Part shown: in pieces, positions 54,350 through 63,925 of the stretch
Numbering within the stretch: position 1 is the stretch's first letter
Layout of the letters: the number at the start of each line of letters is the position of its first letter
From: Clostridiaceae bacterium
GTDB taxonomy: Bacteria > Bacillota > Clostridia > Lachnospirales > Lachnospiraceae
Direction of reading: 5' to 3'
Assembly: GCA_021200535.1 (NCBI GenBank)
Contig: JAJQGL010000112.1
Coordinates: forward strand, 1-64,000
Length of the DNA: 64,000 nt
Made by a program: the position numbers and the translations under genes
The notes under the pieces: generated by a model
What the model was told of the DNA's origin: nothing
The model's input: only the letters and a program-made list of their open reading frames with translations
Database searches by the model: none

Positions 54350-55651
54350 CTATGCAATTTCTCCTTCTGTCTTTTCCGGCACGGACTTCCGCTCCGGCAG
54401 CATTCTGACTTCATTGTTCTGCAAAATCAGCTTCGGCTGCTCATTGCCGACCACAGATTCCTTTGTAATTACGCACTCTCTAACCTCCTCATCGGAAGGC
54501 ACTTCAAACATGGCATCCATCATGACCGATTCCATAATGGCGCGAAGGCCTCTGGCGCCTGTCTTTCTTTCGAAAGAACGCTTCGCAACTGCCTTAATCG
54601 CCTCATCCTCAAAGGTGAGCTTGACATTGTCCATCTCAAACAGCCTCATATATTGCTTTGTTATTGCATTTTTCGGCTCCACCAAAATCCGCGTCAATGC
54701 CTCTTCATCCAAAAGATCCAGCGCAACCGTAACCGGAACACGCCCGATCAGCTCCGGAATCAGGCCAAATTTAACCAGATCCTCCGGAAGCACCTGTTTG
54801 AAAAGCTCTCCAATATTATCTTCCGTTGTCTCAGAAAGCTCGGTATTAAAGCCGATGACCTTCTTGCCAATCCGCGAACCAATAATGGAATCCAGTCCGT
54901 CAAACGCACCGCCGCAGATAAAAAGGATATTTGTAGTATCGATCTGAAAAAATTCCTGATGCGGATGCTTGCGTCCTCCCTGCAGCGGCACACTTGCCAC
55001 CGTGCCTTCCAAAATCTTAAGAAGCGCCTGCTGTACTCCTTCGCCTGACACATCACGGGTAATAGATACATTCTCACCCTTTCTTGTGATTTTATCTATT
55101 TCATCAATATAGATTATGCCATGTTCTGCACGTTCAATATCATAATCGGCCGCCTGAATAATCTTTAACAGAATATTTTCAACGTCCTCACCAACATAGC
55201 CCGCTTCCGTCAATGCGGTCGCATCTGCAATCGCAAAAGGAACGTTTAAAATCTTTGCCAGCGTCTGCGCCAAAAAAGTTTTGCCGGATCCGGTTGGCCC
55301 CAGCATCAGAATATTGCTTTTCTGCAGTTCAACATCCATACTCTTTTGGGACAGCACACGTTTGTAATGATTATAAACGGCCACAGACAAAACCTTTTTT
55401 GCCGCCTCCTGTCCGATCACGTAATCGTCCAGAAACTCCATAATCTCCCTTGGCTTTAACAGGTTAATCTCTGTCTCTTCATGATACGCCCTGCCTCTGT
55501 CCGCAAGATCCTCCTCAATAATCTCCGTACAAAGTTCAACACACTGGTCACATATATATACATCAGGCCCGGCAATCATTTTGTGAACCTGCTTTTGTGT
55601 CCTGCCGCAAAAAGAACATCTTGCACTGTCGTCTTCTCTTTTTCCTGCCAT
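54350..55651 (-). CDS. clpX: ATP-dependent Clp protease ATP-binding subunit ClpX
   Basis: AAA+ unfoldase that feeds ClpP. The 433-residue protein has the N-terminal zinc domain (C12, C15, C34, C37), Walker [16 protein letters not shown], Walker [12 protein letters not shown], the pore loop [10 protein letters not shown] and the IGF-type ClpP loop region (IGFNTEL). GGGGG precedes the ATG. It lies 32 bp after clpP. Confidence 0.97.
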   Translation of the reverse strand: MAGKREDDSARCSFCGRTQKQVHKMIAGPDVYICDQCVELCTEIIEEDLADRGRAYHEETEINLLKPREIMEFLDDYVIGQEAAKKVLSVAVYNHYKRVLSQKSMDVELQKSNILMLGPTGSGKTFLAQTLAKILNVPFAIADATALTEAGYVGEDVENILLKIIQAADYDIERAEHGIIYIDEIDKITRKGENVSITRDVSGEGVQQALLKILEGTVASVPLQGGRKHPHQEFFQIDTTNILFICGGAFDGLDSIIGSRIGKKVIGFNTELSETTEDNIGELFKQVLPEDLVKFGLIPELIGRVPVTVALDLLDEEALTRILVEPKNAITKQYMRLFEMDNVKLTFEDEAIKAVAKRSFERKTGARGLRAIMESVMMDAMFEVPSDEEVRECVITKESVVGNEQPKLILQNNEVRMLPERKSVPEKTEGEIA

Positions 55652-55683
55652 TCTATCCCCCGTTTCTGCAACAATTTGTATTA

Positions 55684-56271
55684 TTATTTCCGGTTGGTCA
55701 CAATTTCATCAATCAAGCCATAATCCTTTGCTTCCTGCGCTGTCAGATAATTGTCACGCTCTGTATCCGCTTCGATTACATCTAACGGCTTTCCAGTGTT
55801 TTGGGCAAGAATTTCATTTAATTTTTTTCTTGTCTTTAATATTTGCTCTGCCACAATGCGGATTTCTGTCTCCTGCCCTTTTGCTCCGCCGGACGGCTGA
55901 TGAATCATGATTTCTGCATTCGGAAGCGCCAGGCGTTTTCCCTTTGCTCCGCCTGCCAGCAGGAAAGCTCCCATGCTGGCTGCCATGCCCATACAAATGG
56001 TAGATACATCACATTTCACATAATTCATTGTGTCATAAATAGCAAAGCCCGCACTGACGGAACCTCCCGGACTATTGATATATAAATGGATATCCTTATT
56101 CGGATCCTGAGACTCCAAAAACAAAAGCTGTGATACAATCAGACTGGCAACATCATCATTCACCTCATTGGAAAGCATGATAATGCGATCCTGCAACAGT
56201 CTGGAATAAATATCATACGAACGCTCTCCATTACTTGTTTTCTCTATTACATATGGAATACTATATGCCAT
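55684..56271 (-). CDS. clpP: ATP-dependent Clp protease proteolytic subunit
   Basis: Serine peptidase forming a double heptameric ring. The 195-residue protein has the catalytic triad S99 (GMAASMGAF), H124 (IMIHQP) and D173 (DTERDNYL). AAAGGGG precedes the ATG. It partners with clpX immediately downstream and follows tig. Confidence 0.97.
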   Translation of the reverse strand: MAYSIPYVIEKTSNGERSYDIYSRLLQDRIIMLSNEVNDDVASLIVSQLLFLESQDPNKDIHLYINSPGGSVSAGFAIYDTMNYVKCDVSTICMGMAASMGAFLLAGGAKGKRLALPNAEIMIHQPSGGAKGQETEIRIVAEQILKTRKKLNEILAQNTGKPLDVIEADTERDNYLTAQEAKDYGLIDEIVTNRK

Positions 56272-56299
56272 GTTTCATGCCCCTTTCCAGTTCTTTTGA

Positions 56300-56319
56300 A
56301 CACTGTACTAGTACAGTGT
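56300..56319. promoter_or_regulatory. 20-bp perfect palindrome between tig and clpP
   Basis: ACACTGTACTAGTACAGTGT is a complete palindrome in the 68-bp gap between tig and clpP. No T-tract follows. It could be an operator or an RNA hairpin that affects relative expression of tig and clpP. Confidence 0.55.
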
Positions 56320-56339
56320 ATCAGATGTTCCTGTGCAAA

Positions 56340-57626
56340 TTACTTTTCAACAGACGCATTCACAACAAATTCAACTGCCTTCTGAACAGCAGCATCCATT
56401 CCGATTTGCTTTCTCTCTTCCTCGCCGATCATCTCCTGAAGCTTATCTGCTTCCATCTGATACATAGACGCCATGCTTTCAATCTCTTTGTTAATCTCTT
56501 CCTCGGATGCTTCAATCTGCTCCGCTGCAACAACCGCTTCCAAAACCAGGCGGCTCTGAATACGCTTCAATGCCTGCGGCCGAAGATCTTCCACCATCTT
56601 CTGCGGTGTCATTCCCGTAAACTGCATATACTGCTCCAGAGAGAGCCCCTGTGACTGCAGACGCTGTGCAAATTCCTGTGTTATCTGACGTGTCTGTGCC
56701 TCAACCATCGGCTCCGGAATTTCCATTGTCGCATTTTCAATAATCTGATTGACAACCGCTTCCTCTTTTTCTCTCTTAACAGCCTCTTCCTTGCCTTCTA
56801 ACAGCTTGTTTCTTGTCTGTTCCCTGTATGCCTCCAATGTATCGCAGTCAGAAACATCCTGTGCAAAATCATCATCTAACTCCGGCAGCTCTTTGACTTT
56901 AATTTCTTTTATTTTAACCTTGAACAGCGCAGGCTTATTCTGAAGCTCTTCCGCCTGATACTGATCCGGGAAGGTTACGTTTACTTCTACATCATCACCA
57001 ATATTCTTTCCGATCAGCTGCTCCTCAAAAGTATCAATAAAGCTGTGAGAACCCAATACCAGAGAATAGTCCTCTGCATAGCCGCCTTCAAACTGCTCTC
57101 CGTCCACATAGCCGTCAAAGTCAATTAGAACGGTATCTCCATCCTGTGCTGCCCTGTCATCAACAGTAATCATACGCGCATTTGTCTCCCGAATCCGGTT
57201 GATCTCATTGTCTAACTCTTCATCAGAGACCTCAGCAGTCTTTTTCTCTACTTCTATTCCTTTATATTCTCCAAGTGTAACCTCCGGTTTGATTGCAACC
57301 GTTGCGGTAAAAATAAAGCTTTTTCCCTTTTCTGCCTGCTCCACGGCAATATCCGGCTGTGCCACAATCTCTAAACCGCTCTCTTTGGCAGCATCTTCAT
57401 ATGCATCCGGAATCACAATATTTGCAGCATCCTCATAAAAAATACCTGCGCCATACATTTTCTCAATCATTGCACGAGGTGCTTTTCCTTTTCGGAAACC
57501 AGGCAGGGAAATCTTACCTTTACTCCTCAGATACGCCGTGTTAACCGCATCTTCGAACTTCTTTGCATCTACCTCAATGGTAAGCTTTGCCATACTTTTT
57601 TCCAACTTTTCAACCTGTACACTCAT
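56340..57626 (-). CDS. tig: trigger factor
   Basis: Ribosome-bound chaperone and peptidyl-prolyl isomerase. The 428-residue protein has the ribosome-binding segment ISLPGFRKGKAPRAMIEKMYG (about 36-56), the FKBP-type PPIase domain (about 150-240, DGDTVLIDFDGYVDGEQFEGG) and a helical C-terminal domain. GGAGG precedes the ATG. First gene of the tig-clpP-clpX run. Confidence 0.96.
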   Translation of the reverse strand: MSVQVEKLEKSMAKLTIEVDAKKFEDAVNTAYLRSKGKISLPGFRKGKAPRAMIEKMYGAGIFYEDAANIVIPDAYEDAAKESGLEIVAQPDIAVEQAEKGKSFIFTATVAIKPEVTLGEYKGIEVEKKTAEVSDEELDNEINRIRETNARMITVDDRAAQDGDTVLIDFDGYVDGEQFEGGYAEDYSLVLGSHSFIDTFEEQLIGKNIGDDVEVNVTFPDQYQAEELQNKPALFKVKIKEIKVKELPELDDDFAQDVSDCDTLEAYREQTRNKLLEGKEEAVKREKEEAVVNQIIENATMEIPEPMVEAQTRQITQEFAQRLQSQGLSLEQYMQFTGMTPQKMVEDLRPQALKRIQSRLVLEAVVAAEQIEASEEEINKEIESMASMYQMEADKLQEMIGEEERKQIGMDAAVQKAVEFVVNASVEK

Positions 57627-57734
57627 TCTATTATTTCCTCCTTAATCTCATGAATCTGACGAAACCATCATAAATCACAAATTCATCATGAATCATTATA
57701 CATATGGGTATCTCCCATAAGTCACCATTTATAC

Positions 57735-57764
57735 AATATAGCATGACCCTCCTACTAAAAGCAA
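57735..57764 (-). promoter_or_regulatory. probable promoter of tig-clpP-clpX
   Basis: Minus strand TTGCTT, 18 bases, TATATT, about 110 bp before tig. A short hairpin ATGGG-AGATA-CCCAT lies in the leader at 57704-57718. No CtsR or CIRCE element is evident. Confidence 0.5.
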
Positions 57765-57807
57765 GGGATTTATCAAAAAAACTTGGCCCCTCTGCACAAA
57801 ACCATCG

Positions 57808-59154
57808 TCACCCTTCTACAACATGTCCTTTCCGGTGCAATACTGCAGCGACCTGATCCACATATCTGGCACACAGCTCCTGTGTATCCGCCTCCACCAT
57901 CACGCGTATCAGCGGTTCCGTACCACTTTCTCGGAGCAGAATCCTTCCGTCAGCGCCAAGCGCCTCTTCCACCTTTTTCACCTCTGCAATAACATCTTCA
58001 TCCTGCCGCGCCGCCGCTTTGTCCGCCACCCTGACATTTTTCAAAAGCTGTGGATAAATCTTTAATTCCTTGCGCAGCTCAGAAAGCTTTGTTTTCTTTT
58101 CAAGCATAACCTCCATCAGCATCAGAGAAGTCAAAACACCATCCCCTGTCGCTGCATATTTACTGAAAATAATATGCCCGGACTGCTCTCCTCCAAGGGA
58201 GTGCCCGTTTTTCATCATGTTTGCATTGACATATTTATCGCCAACCGCAGTCTTTTCATAGGAAATACCAGCCTTGTCAAACGCCTTGTACAGACCAAGG
58301 TTCGACATAACCGTCGTCACAACCGTATTATTGTTCAGCTCCCCCTTTTCTTTCAGGTAGCAGCCGCACAAATATAAGATGGCATCTCCGTCAATCACCT
58401 CTCCGTTGTCATCCACTGCAAGACAGCGGTCTGCGTCACCGTCATAAGCAAAACCCACATCCAGATTATATTCCGCAACATGCTTCTGCAGATTTTCAAT
58501 ATGCGTTGAACCACAGTTTTCATTAATATTGGTACCGTCCGGATTCATGCCGATCGCATAGGTTTTTGCCCCCAGCGCATCAAATACACCCTTTGCCACA
58601 GAATAGGAAGAACCGTTCGCACAATCCAGCCCCACCCGGATATTTTTAAAAGAACGCGTCGCAAGCGACATCAGATAACCGATGTATCTGTGCCTGCCAA
58701 TCGCATAATCCACGGTACAGCCAATTTTCTCTTTTGTGGCATACGGAATGGTGTCTTCCGGACTGTCAATATATTCTTCTATTTTTTCTTCGATTTCTGC
58801 CTCTAATTTCTGTCCGTTCCCATTGATTACCTTTAGTCCGTTGTCATAATACGGATTGTGGCTCGCCGATATCATAATGCCGCAGTCAAACTGCTCCGTG
58901 CGGACTACATACGAAACACTCGGCGTCGGCGTGACATGGAGCAGATATACATCCGCACCGCTTGCCGTCAGTCCGGAAGCCAGTGCATCTTCAAACATAT
59001 AGCTGGAACGCCTGGTATCTTTTCCGATTACAATCCTTGCCTTATGCTCCTTTCCGTAAAACCATCCTAAAAACCTGCCTACCTTGTAAGCATGTACTAC
59101 ATTCAGCCCAACATTTGCCTCTCCGCGGAACCCGTCTGTACCAAAATATTTCAA
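57808..59154 (-). CDS. glmM: phosphoglucosamine mutase
   Basis: Converts glucosamine-6-phosphate to glucosamine-1-phosphate for UDP-GlcNAc and cell wall synthesis. The 448-residue protein begins KYFGTDGFRGEAN, has the phosphoserine loop ISASHNPYYDNG (S98), the metal loop DGDADRC, the sugar loop GGEQSGH and the C-terminal phosphate loop RESGTEPLIRVMVE. The start is a TTG at 59154 preceded by GGGAGG; no ATG fits the family N-terminus. Confidence 0.96.
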   Translation of the reverse strand: MKYFGTDGFRGEANVGLNVVHAYKVGRFLGWFYGKEHKARIVIGKDTRRSSYMFEDALASGLTASGADVYLLHVTPTPSVSYVVRTEQFDCGIMISASHNPYYDNGLKVINGNGQKLEAEIEEKIEEYIDSPEDTIPYATKEKIGCTVDYAIGRHRYIGYLMSLATRSFKNIRVGLDCANGSSYSVAKGVFDALGAKTYAIGMNPDGTNINENCGSTHIENLQKHVAEYNLDVGFAYDGDADRCLAVDDNGEVIDGDAILYLCGCYLKEKGELNNNTVVTTVMSNLGLYKAFDKAGISYEKTAVGDKYVNANMMKNGHSLGGEQSGHIIFSKYAATGDGVLTSLMLMEVMLEKKTKLSELRKELKIYPQLLKNVRVADKAAARQDEDVIAEVKKVEEALGADGRILLRESGTEPLIRVMVEADTQELCARYVDQVAAVLHRKGHVVEG

Positions 59155-59276
59155 AATCTTTTCCTCCCAACTGCTAAACAGCTAATATCATTCAACAAAT
59201 GTTAATTCTAGCATAACAAACCACTGAAATCAACCATTCCCGCACCGTCCGGAACGACTTCCGCCCGAAAAAATGT

Positions 59277-59329
59277 CATTTTTAAAATGGCACTAATAAG
59301 ATTTTGCCCCCTTTAAAATGGTACATTTT
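59277..59329. promoter_or_regulatory. paired AAAATG inverted repeats upstream of the XRE gene
   Basis: Two palindromic arrays share the half-site AAAATG: CATTTT-T-AAAATG at 59277-59289 and AAAATG-GTA-CATTTT at 59315-59329. They lie 54-106 bp before the divergently placed XRE gene and may be its own operator sites, covering the glmM/XRE intergenic region. A possible weak promoter (TTGATA at 59340-59345) follows. Confidence 0.5.
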
Positions 59330-59382
59330 TCTGCAAAACTTGATACACTCTTAACAAAACATACAAATGAAGGAGTTTAAAA

Positions 59383-59748
59383 ATGGATTATCAAAATACT
59401 TTTTCGTGCAAAGATTTTGGGCTGCGCCTGGCAAAGCTGCGTCAAAGCAGAGGCGTCAGCGCCAGACAGATGAGCTTAGATATCGGACAAAACAAAAACT
59501 ATATCAATGCCATCGAAACCGGAAAAAATTATCCGAATATGGAAAAATTTTTTGATATCTGCCGCTATCTGCGAATTTCCCCAAAAGACTTTTTTCAAAA
59601 TACCGATCCGGAAATTCCTCTTCACCAGGAATTTAATGAATTGCTCAATCACCTTTCCCCGAAAAAATGCCAGCATTTGTATCTGATTGCCTGCGATATG
59701 AACGAAAACAGCATGGAAAATGATATCCGTCAATATTCGCCAAAATGA
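59383..59748 (+). CDS. XRE-family helix-turn-helix regulator
   Basis: A 121-residue DNA-binding protein. An HTH_3 domain spans about residues 12-68 (FGLRLAKLRQSRGVSARQMS, NKNYINAIETGKNYPNMEKF, LRISPKDFF); the C-terminal 50 residues (FNELLNHLSPKKCQHLYLI) probably mediate dimerisation. AAGGAG precedes the ATG. It is one of only two plus-strand genes here. Its last 19 bp overlap the convergent deacetylase gene. Targets are unknown; autoregulation is suggested by the inverted repeats upstream. Confidence 0.88.
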   Translation: MDYQNTFSCKDFGLRLAKLRQSRGVSARQMSLDIGQNKNYINAIETGKNYPNMEKFFDICRYLRISPKDFFQNTDPEIPLHQEFNELLNHLSPKKCQHLYLIACDMNENSMENDIRQYSPK

Positions 59749-60545
59749 CACGTCTCCTGCCTTCTTGAAAGCGTTGCAAAACAATATCCTTCCTGCTTTA
59801 TCTCTTCTATAATTTCAGGCAGTGCCTGCAATGTTGCATCACAGGTTGCAGAATCATGCAGCAAAATCACCGGATTATCATATTTTTTAAAGTCCTTCCG
59901 CACATTTGCAGCAATCGTTTCCGGTGTAGGACATCCCACCGAATCTTCCCCGCTGACATTCCAGTCTGCATATTCCATCCCCTCTTTTTTCATCGCTTCA
60001 ATCACGCCGTCCCGAAAGCCCTGTACGTAAGCATTGGCGCTCCCCCAGGGAAACCGGAAGAGCTGCGGCGTAATCTGGCACTTTTCCTGAATGCAGTCCC
60101 TTGTTTTTAATAAATCATCAATATAACTTTCCTGCGATGCATAAATTACACTGGCATTGTGGCTGTATGTGTGGACGCCAATCTCATGCCCCTCCTCCTT
60201 TGCCTGCTTTACAACCGGAATCAGATCCCCATCAATCTGCTGGCCAATTAAAAAAAATGTTGCTGTTACCTGCTCTTTTCTTAATACTGCAAGATACTCC
60301 TGTGTCAGCTTACTCGGCCCATCATCAAAGGTCAGATACGCTACTTTGTCCCCGTCCGTATTGACCGATGTCTGGTCCTCCGCCTGCCCTTTTTCACCGG
60401 AAACTGTTTCCTCCTGATTCCACACAGAGGTTACATCCTTCTGCATCCAAAGCATCCCCTGTACAAACAGGAACATGAAAAAAAGACAGAAAATAGAAAC
60501 AGATTTTCTTATTATTTTTCTTCTTATATTATGGTTCGGTTTCAT
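59730..60545 (-). CDS. polysaccharide deacetylase (NodB/PdaA type), membrane-anchored
   Basis: Carbohydrate esterase 4 that removes acetyl groups from peptidoglycan or another glycan. The 271-residue protein has a basic N-terminus with a hydrophobic signal or anchor (about 16-34, VSIFCLFFMFLFVQGMLW), a linker, and the NodB domain: TFDDGPS, HTYSHN (metal His residues), RFPWGS, DWNVSGED and ILLHD. Its tail is enriched in Glu. Start at 60545 is near GGGGGCAGG; an ATG 15 codons upstream is possible. It is not part of an obvious operon. Confidence 0.9.
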   Translation of the reverse strand: MKPNHNIRRKIIRKSVSIFCLFFMFLFVQGMLWMQKDVTSVWNQEETVSGEKGQAEDQTSVNTDGDKVAYLTFDDGPSKLTQEYLAVLRKEQVTATFFLIGQQIDGDLIPVVKQAKEEGHEIGVHTYSHNASVIYASQESYIDDLLKTRDCIQEKCQITPQLFRFPWGSANAYVQGFRDGVIEAMKKEGMEYADWNVSGEDSVGCPTPETIAANVRKDFKKYDNPVILLHDSATCDATLQALPEIIEEIKQEGYCFATLSRRQETCHFGEY

Positions 60546-60907
60546 TGTGCAGCCTGCCCCCTGCCTGTGCTGATCCTTTTGCAATAACATAATCTATATC
60601 TATGAATCTGCACGCTTAATTATTCTGCTGTTTTGTCACTTTTTGAACGCTGTACCAGATTAAGACTGCCTGCGGGTTCCTTTTGCAAAGTGCAGAATAT
60701 CCGTATGCGGATTCCTTCGTTTCAGACCACAGCTGACGCTTGATTTTCCACACAGATTACGGTATACTTTTTTTGTATGACCGCCATAAAAAAGTGACGG
60801 TCAAAGGTCTGGAAATTAAGACAACCTGTTTGCTTATTTCTGTATTGTATACAGTACACTGGGGACCTGAAAACTATATATGCCAGCATGGCGGATTGGA
60901 GGACACT
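60546..60907. other. intergenic region with inverted repeats between deacetylase and GH94
   Basis: Divergent control region. Visible elements: ATCCG-TATG-CGGAT at 60699-60712; TGACCG/CGGTCA at about 60778-60803; and CTGTAT-TG-TATACAG near 60841-60855. A TTGCTT followed by TATACA is too closely spaced to be a good promoter. These repeats are candidate operators for the GH94 gene, but none matches a site I can name. Confidence 0.45.
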
Positions 60908-63352
60908 ATGAAATTTGGTTATTTCGATGACCCAAATAAGGAGTATGTCATTACGACTCCGAAAACACCACTTCCATGGATTAACTATCTGGGAAGCAAT
61001 AATTTCTTTTCTTTGATTTCAAACACCTGTGGCGGCTACAGCTTTTATAAGGATGCAAAGCTGCTTCGTCTGACTCGTTACCGTTACAACAATATTCCAA
61101 ACGACGAAGGCGGACGGTATTATTATATAAAAGAGGATGACACTGTCTGGAATCCCGGATGGCAGCCGGTAAAGACAGAGCTTGACGCCTATGAATGCCG
61201 TCACGGCATGGGCTACAGCCGTTATACATCAGAAAAAAACGGTCTGGAAGCTTCTCTGCTTGCCTTTGTCCCGGTTCATGACAACTGCGAAGTAAATCAG
61301 CTTACCCTGACCAATAAAACCGATAAAACAAAAAACGTGAAACTTTTTTCTTACATAGAATTTTGTCTTTGGAATGCAATGGATGATATGACAAACTACC
61401 AGCGTAATTTAAATATCGGTGAAGTAGAGGTAATCGGCTCTGCCATTTATCATAAAACAGAATACCGTGAACGCCGTAACCATTATGCTGTTTATTCTGT
61501 AAACTGCCCGGTTGACGGATTTGACACAAGCCGCGACGAATTTTTAGGCGCATACCGCGGTGTGACAAACCCTCAGGCTGTTGAGGAAGGAAACTCCCAC
61601 AATTCGATTGCCAGCGGATGGTTCCCAATCGGCTCCCACCAGATCAATGTGACATTACAGCCGGGTGAGACAAAGAAATTTGTCTTTGTACTTGGCTATT
61701 GCGAAAACCCGGTCAACGAGAAATTCTCTGCACCGGACGTCATTAATAAAAAACCTGCGGACGAGCTTCTTGCAAAATTTCAGACCAGCGAGCAGGTTGA
61801 CGCTGCACTGGCAGAGCTTAACGCACATTGGGATGAGCTTTTGTCTAAATTTACGGTTTCCTCCAGCGAGGAAAAACTGGACCGCATGGTAAACATCTGG
61901 AACCAGTACCAGTGCATGGTAACGTTTAACATGTCCCGTTCTGCCTCCTATTATGAATCAGGCATCGGACGCGGTATGGGATTCCGCGACTCCTGTCAGG
62001 ATTTGCTGGGCTTTGTACATCTGATTCCGGAACGGGCAAGAGAGCGAATTATTGATATTGCTTCCACACAGTTTGAAGACGGAAGCGCATACCACCAGTA
62101 TCAGCCACTGACGAAAAAAGGCAACGCAGATATCGGTACCGGATTCAATGACGACCCAATGTGGCTGGTTGCCTGTGTTTCTGCTTATATCCGTGAGACA
62201 GGCGACACATCTATACTGGATGAAATGGTTCCGTTCGATAATGACGAGAGCAAAGCGCAGACGTTGAAGGAACATTTAAAACGCTCCTTCGACTATATCG
62301 TCAATCACAAAGGTCCTCACGGACTGCCGCTGATCGGACGCGCCGACTGGAATGACTGCTTAAACTTAAACTGCTTCTCTGAGCACCCTGGCGAATCATT
62401 CCAGACCTTTGGTCCGGATGACGGTCCGGTAGCCGAATCTGTATTTATTGCAGGTATGTTTGTCAAATATGGCAAAGAATACGCTGACCTGTGCAGCTTT
62501 ACCGGCGATACGGCAGAAGCAGAACGCGCAATGAATGAAGTTCACGCAATGAATGATGCTGTATTAAAGGATGGCTGGGATGGCGAATGGTTCCTCCGTG
62601 CCTATGATGCCCAAAGCCGCAAGGTTGGTTCTAAGGAATGTGAAGAAGGCCAGATTTATATTGAGCCGCAGGGCTTCTGCGTACTTGCCGGCATTGGTGT
62701 GGAAACCGGACAGGCCAAAGCTGCACTGGATTCCGTAAAAGAACGTCTTGATTCGAAATATGGCATTGTTCTTTTACAGCCTCCTTATACCAAATACCAT
62801 CTGGAGCTGGGTGAAATTTCTTCCTATCCGCCAGGATATAAAGAAAATGCAGGTATCTTCTGCCATAACAACCCTTGGATTTCCTGCGCGGAAACAATCC
62901 TTGGACGCGGAAACCGGGCATTTGAAATCTACCGGAAAACCTGTCCGGCATATATTGAAGATATCAGCGAAATTCACTGCACCGAGCCTTATGTATACTC
63001 ACAGATGATCGCAGGTAAAGATGCACATTTCTTTGGGCAGGCAAAGAACAGCTGGCTGACAGGAACGGCTGCGTGGACGTTTGTAAATGTGTCACAGTAC
63101 ATTTTAGGTATCGTGCCTACTTTGACCGGACTCAGCGTAAATCCATGTATTCCGGCTGAAATGGCAGACGGTTTTGCCATAACCCGAAAATACCGTGAGG
63201 GTGTCTACAACATTAAAGTAGAAAATCCGGACAAAGTAGAAAAGGGCGTAGCAAAGCTGATTGTAGATGGCAGGGAGCTGACTGCTACTACCGTTATTCC
63301 ATATGAAAAAGGCAAAACCAGCTACGACGTTACTGTTATAATGGGCGCCTAA
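60908..63352 (+). CDS. GH94 cellobiose phosphorylase
   Basis: Cytoplasmic phosphorylase that splits cellobiose (or a related beta-1,4 disaccharide) with phosphate into glucose-1-phosphate and glucose. The 814-residue protein shows the family order: N-terminal beta-sandwich ([29 protein letters not shown]), linker, (alpha/alpha)6 barrel with [21 protein letters not shown] and the catalytic Asp in RADWND (D480/D483), then NPWISCAE and [11 protein letters not shown]. The length matches cellobiose phosphorylase rather than cellodextrin phosphorylase (longer). The frame is open upstream to 60740, but GGAGG sets the ATG at 60908. No cellobiose transporter is adjacent. Confidence 0.93.
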   Translation: MKFGYFDDPNKEYVITTPKTPLPWINYLGSNNFFSLISNTCGGYSFYKDAKLLRLTRYRYNNIPNDEGGRYYYIKEDDTVWNPGWQPVKTELDAYECRHGMGYSRYTSEKNGLEASLLAFVPVHDNCEVNQLTLTNKTDKTKNVKLFSYIEFCLWNAMDDMTNYQRNLNIGEVEVIGSAIYHKTEYRERRNHYAVYSVNCPVDGFDTSRDEFLGAYRGVTNPQAVEEGNSHNSIASGWFPIGSHQINVTLQPGETKKFVFVLGYCENPVNEKFSAPDVINKKPADELLAKFQTSEQVDAALAELNAHWDELLSKFTVSSSEEKLDRMVNIWNQYQCMVTFNMSRSASYYESGIGRGMGFRDSCQDLLGFVHLIPERARERIIDIASTQFEDGSAYHQYQPLTKKGNADIGTGFNDDPMWLVACVSAYIRETGDTSILDEMVPFDNDESKAQTLKEHLKRSFDYIVNHKGPHGLPLIGRADWNDCLNLNCFSEHPGESFQTFGPDDGPVAESVFIAGMFVKYGKEYADLCSFTGDTAEAERAMNEVHAMNDAVLKDGWDGEWFLRAYDAQSRKVGSKECEEGQIYIEPQGFCVLAGIGVETGQAKAALDSVKERLDSKYGIVLLQPPYTKYHLELGEISSYPPGYKENAGIFCHNNPWISCAETILGRGNRAFEIYRKTCPAYIEDISEIHCTEPYVYSQMIAGKDAHFFGQAKNSWLTGTAAWTFVNVSQYILGIVPTLTGLSVNPCIPAEMADGFAITRKYREGVYNIKVENPDKVEKGVAKLIVDGRELTATTVIPYEKGKTSYDVTVIMGA

Positions 63353-63381
63353 AAAAAACTGCCGTTGATCACGGGCATCTA

Positions 63382-63420
63382 AAAAAGCTGCCAGACCGCA
63401 TTCCGGTCTGGCAGCTTTTT
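63382..63420. terminator. bidirectional terminator between GH94 and dihydrofolate reductase
   Basis: Perfect 17-bp stem, AAAAAGCTGCCAGACCG with its complement (63382-63398, 63404-63420), five-base loop, T-runs on both strands. It serves the convergent genes on either side. A degenerate copy of its left arm occurs 30 bp earlier (CTAAAAAAAACTGCC at 63351-63365). Confidence 0.9.
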
Positions 63421-63424
63421 CATT

Positions 63425-63925
63425 CTATCGTTTCTGCATCTTCCTTTGATAGATCGTAAAGTAATATTCCAGATCATAATATGTCTGTTCCTCGGAATCA
63501 TGTGTCATCACCCACTCCAGCTTCTGATCCAGATTTGGAAAAAAGGTATCTGCCTCATAGCAGTAATCCACTTTTGTCACATAAACTGTGCTGCAATATG
63601 GCAAAAACTGCTGATAGACGTCTCCCCCGCCAATAATAAATATTTTTTCGTCGGGATAACTGCGCAGATGCTTTCGTGCTTCTTCAACCGAATGGACAAC
63701 CTGTGCCCCTCTAAATTTATAATCCGGGGTTCTGCTCAGGACAAAATTATCTCTGCCGCTAAGAGCTGTGCCGCCCGGCAGACCCTCCATCGTTTTCCTT
63801 CCGCCAAGCACAGCGCCGCCGGCAGTCAATTCCTTAAACAGCCGTTTATCCGCCGGTATACTCACCAAAAGCTTTCCTTTATTGCCAATCCCCCAATGGG
63901 AATCCGCACAAACAATCATATTCAA
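63425..63925 (-). CDS. folA: dihydrofolate reductase
   Basis: NADPH-dependent reduction of dihydrofolate to tetrahydrofolate. The 166-residue protein begins MIVCADSHWGIGNKGKLL (Met20-loop region), contains GGRKTMEGLPGG, VLSR and IIGGGDVYQQFLP. Start is a TTG at 63925 with AGAGGA eight bases upstream, or the ATG two codons later. In many Firmicutes thyA precedes it; that gene, if present, is beyond the right edge. Confidence 0.93.
   Translation of the reverse strand: MNMIVCADSHWGIGNKGKLLVSIPADKRLFKELTAGGAVLGGRKTMEGLPGGTALSGRDNFVLSRTPDYKFRGAQVVHSVEEARKHLRSYPDEKIFIIGGGDVYQQFLPYCSTVYVTKVDYCYEADTFFPNLDQKLEWVMTHDSEEQTYYDLEYYFTIYQRKMQKR

Noticed and set aside
60740..60907. 56-codon N-terminal extension of the GH94 protein
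   Set aside because: A strong GGAGG site precedes the ATG at 60908 and the family N-terminus starts there; the upstream part covers inverted repeats of the leader.
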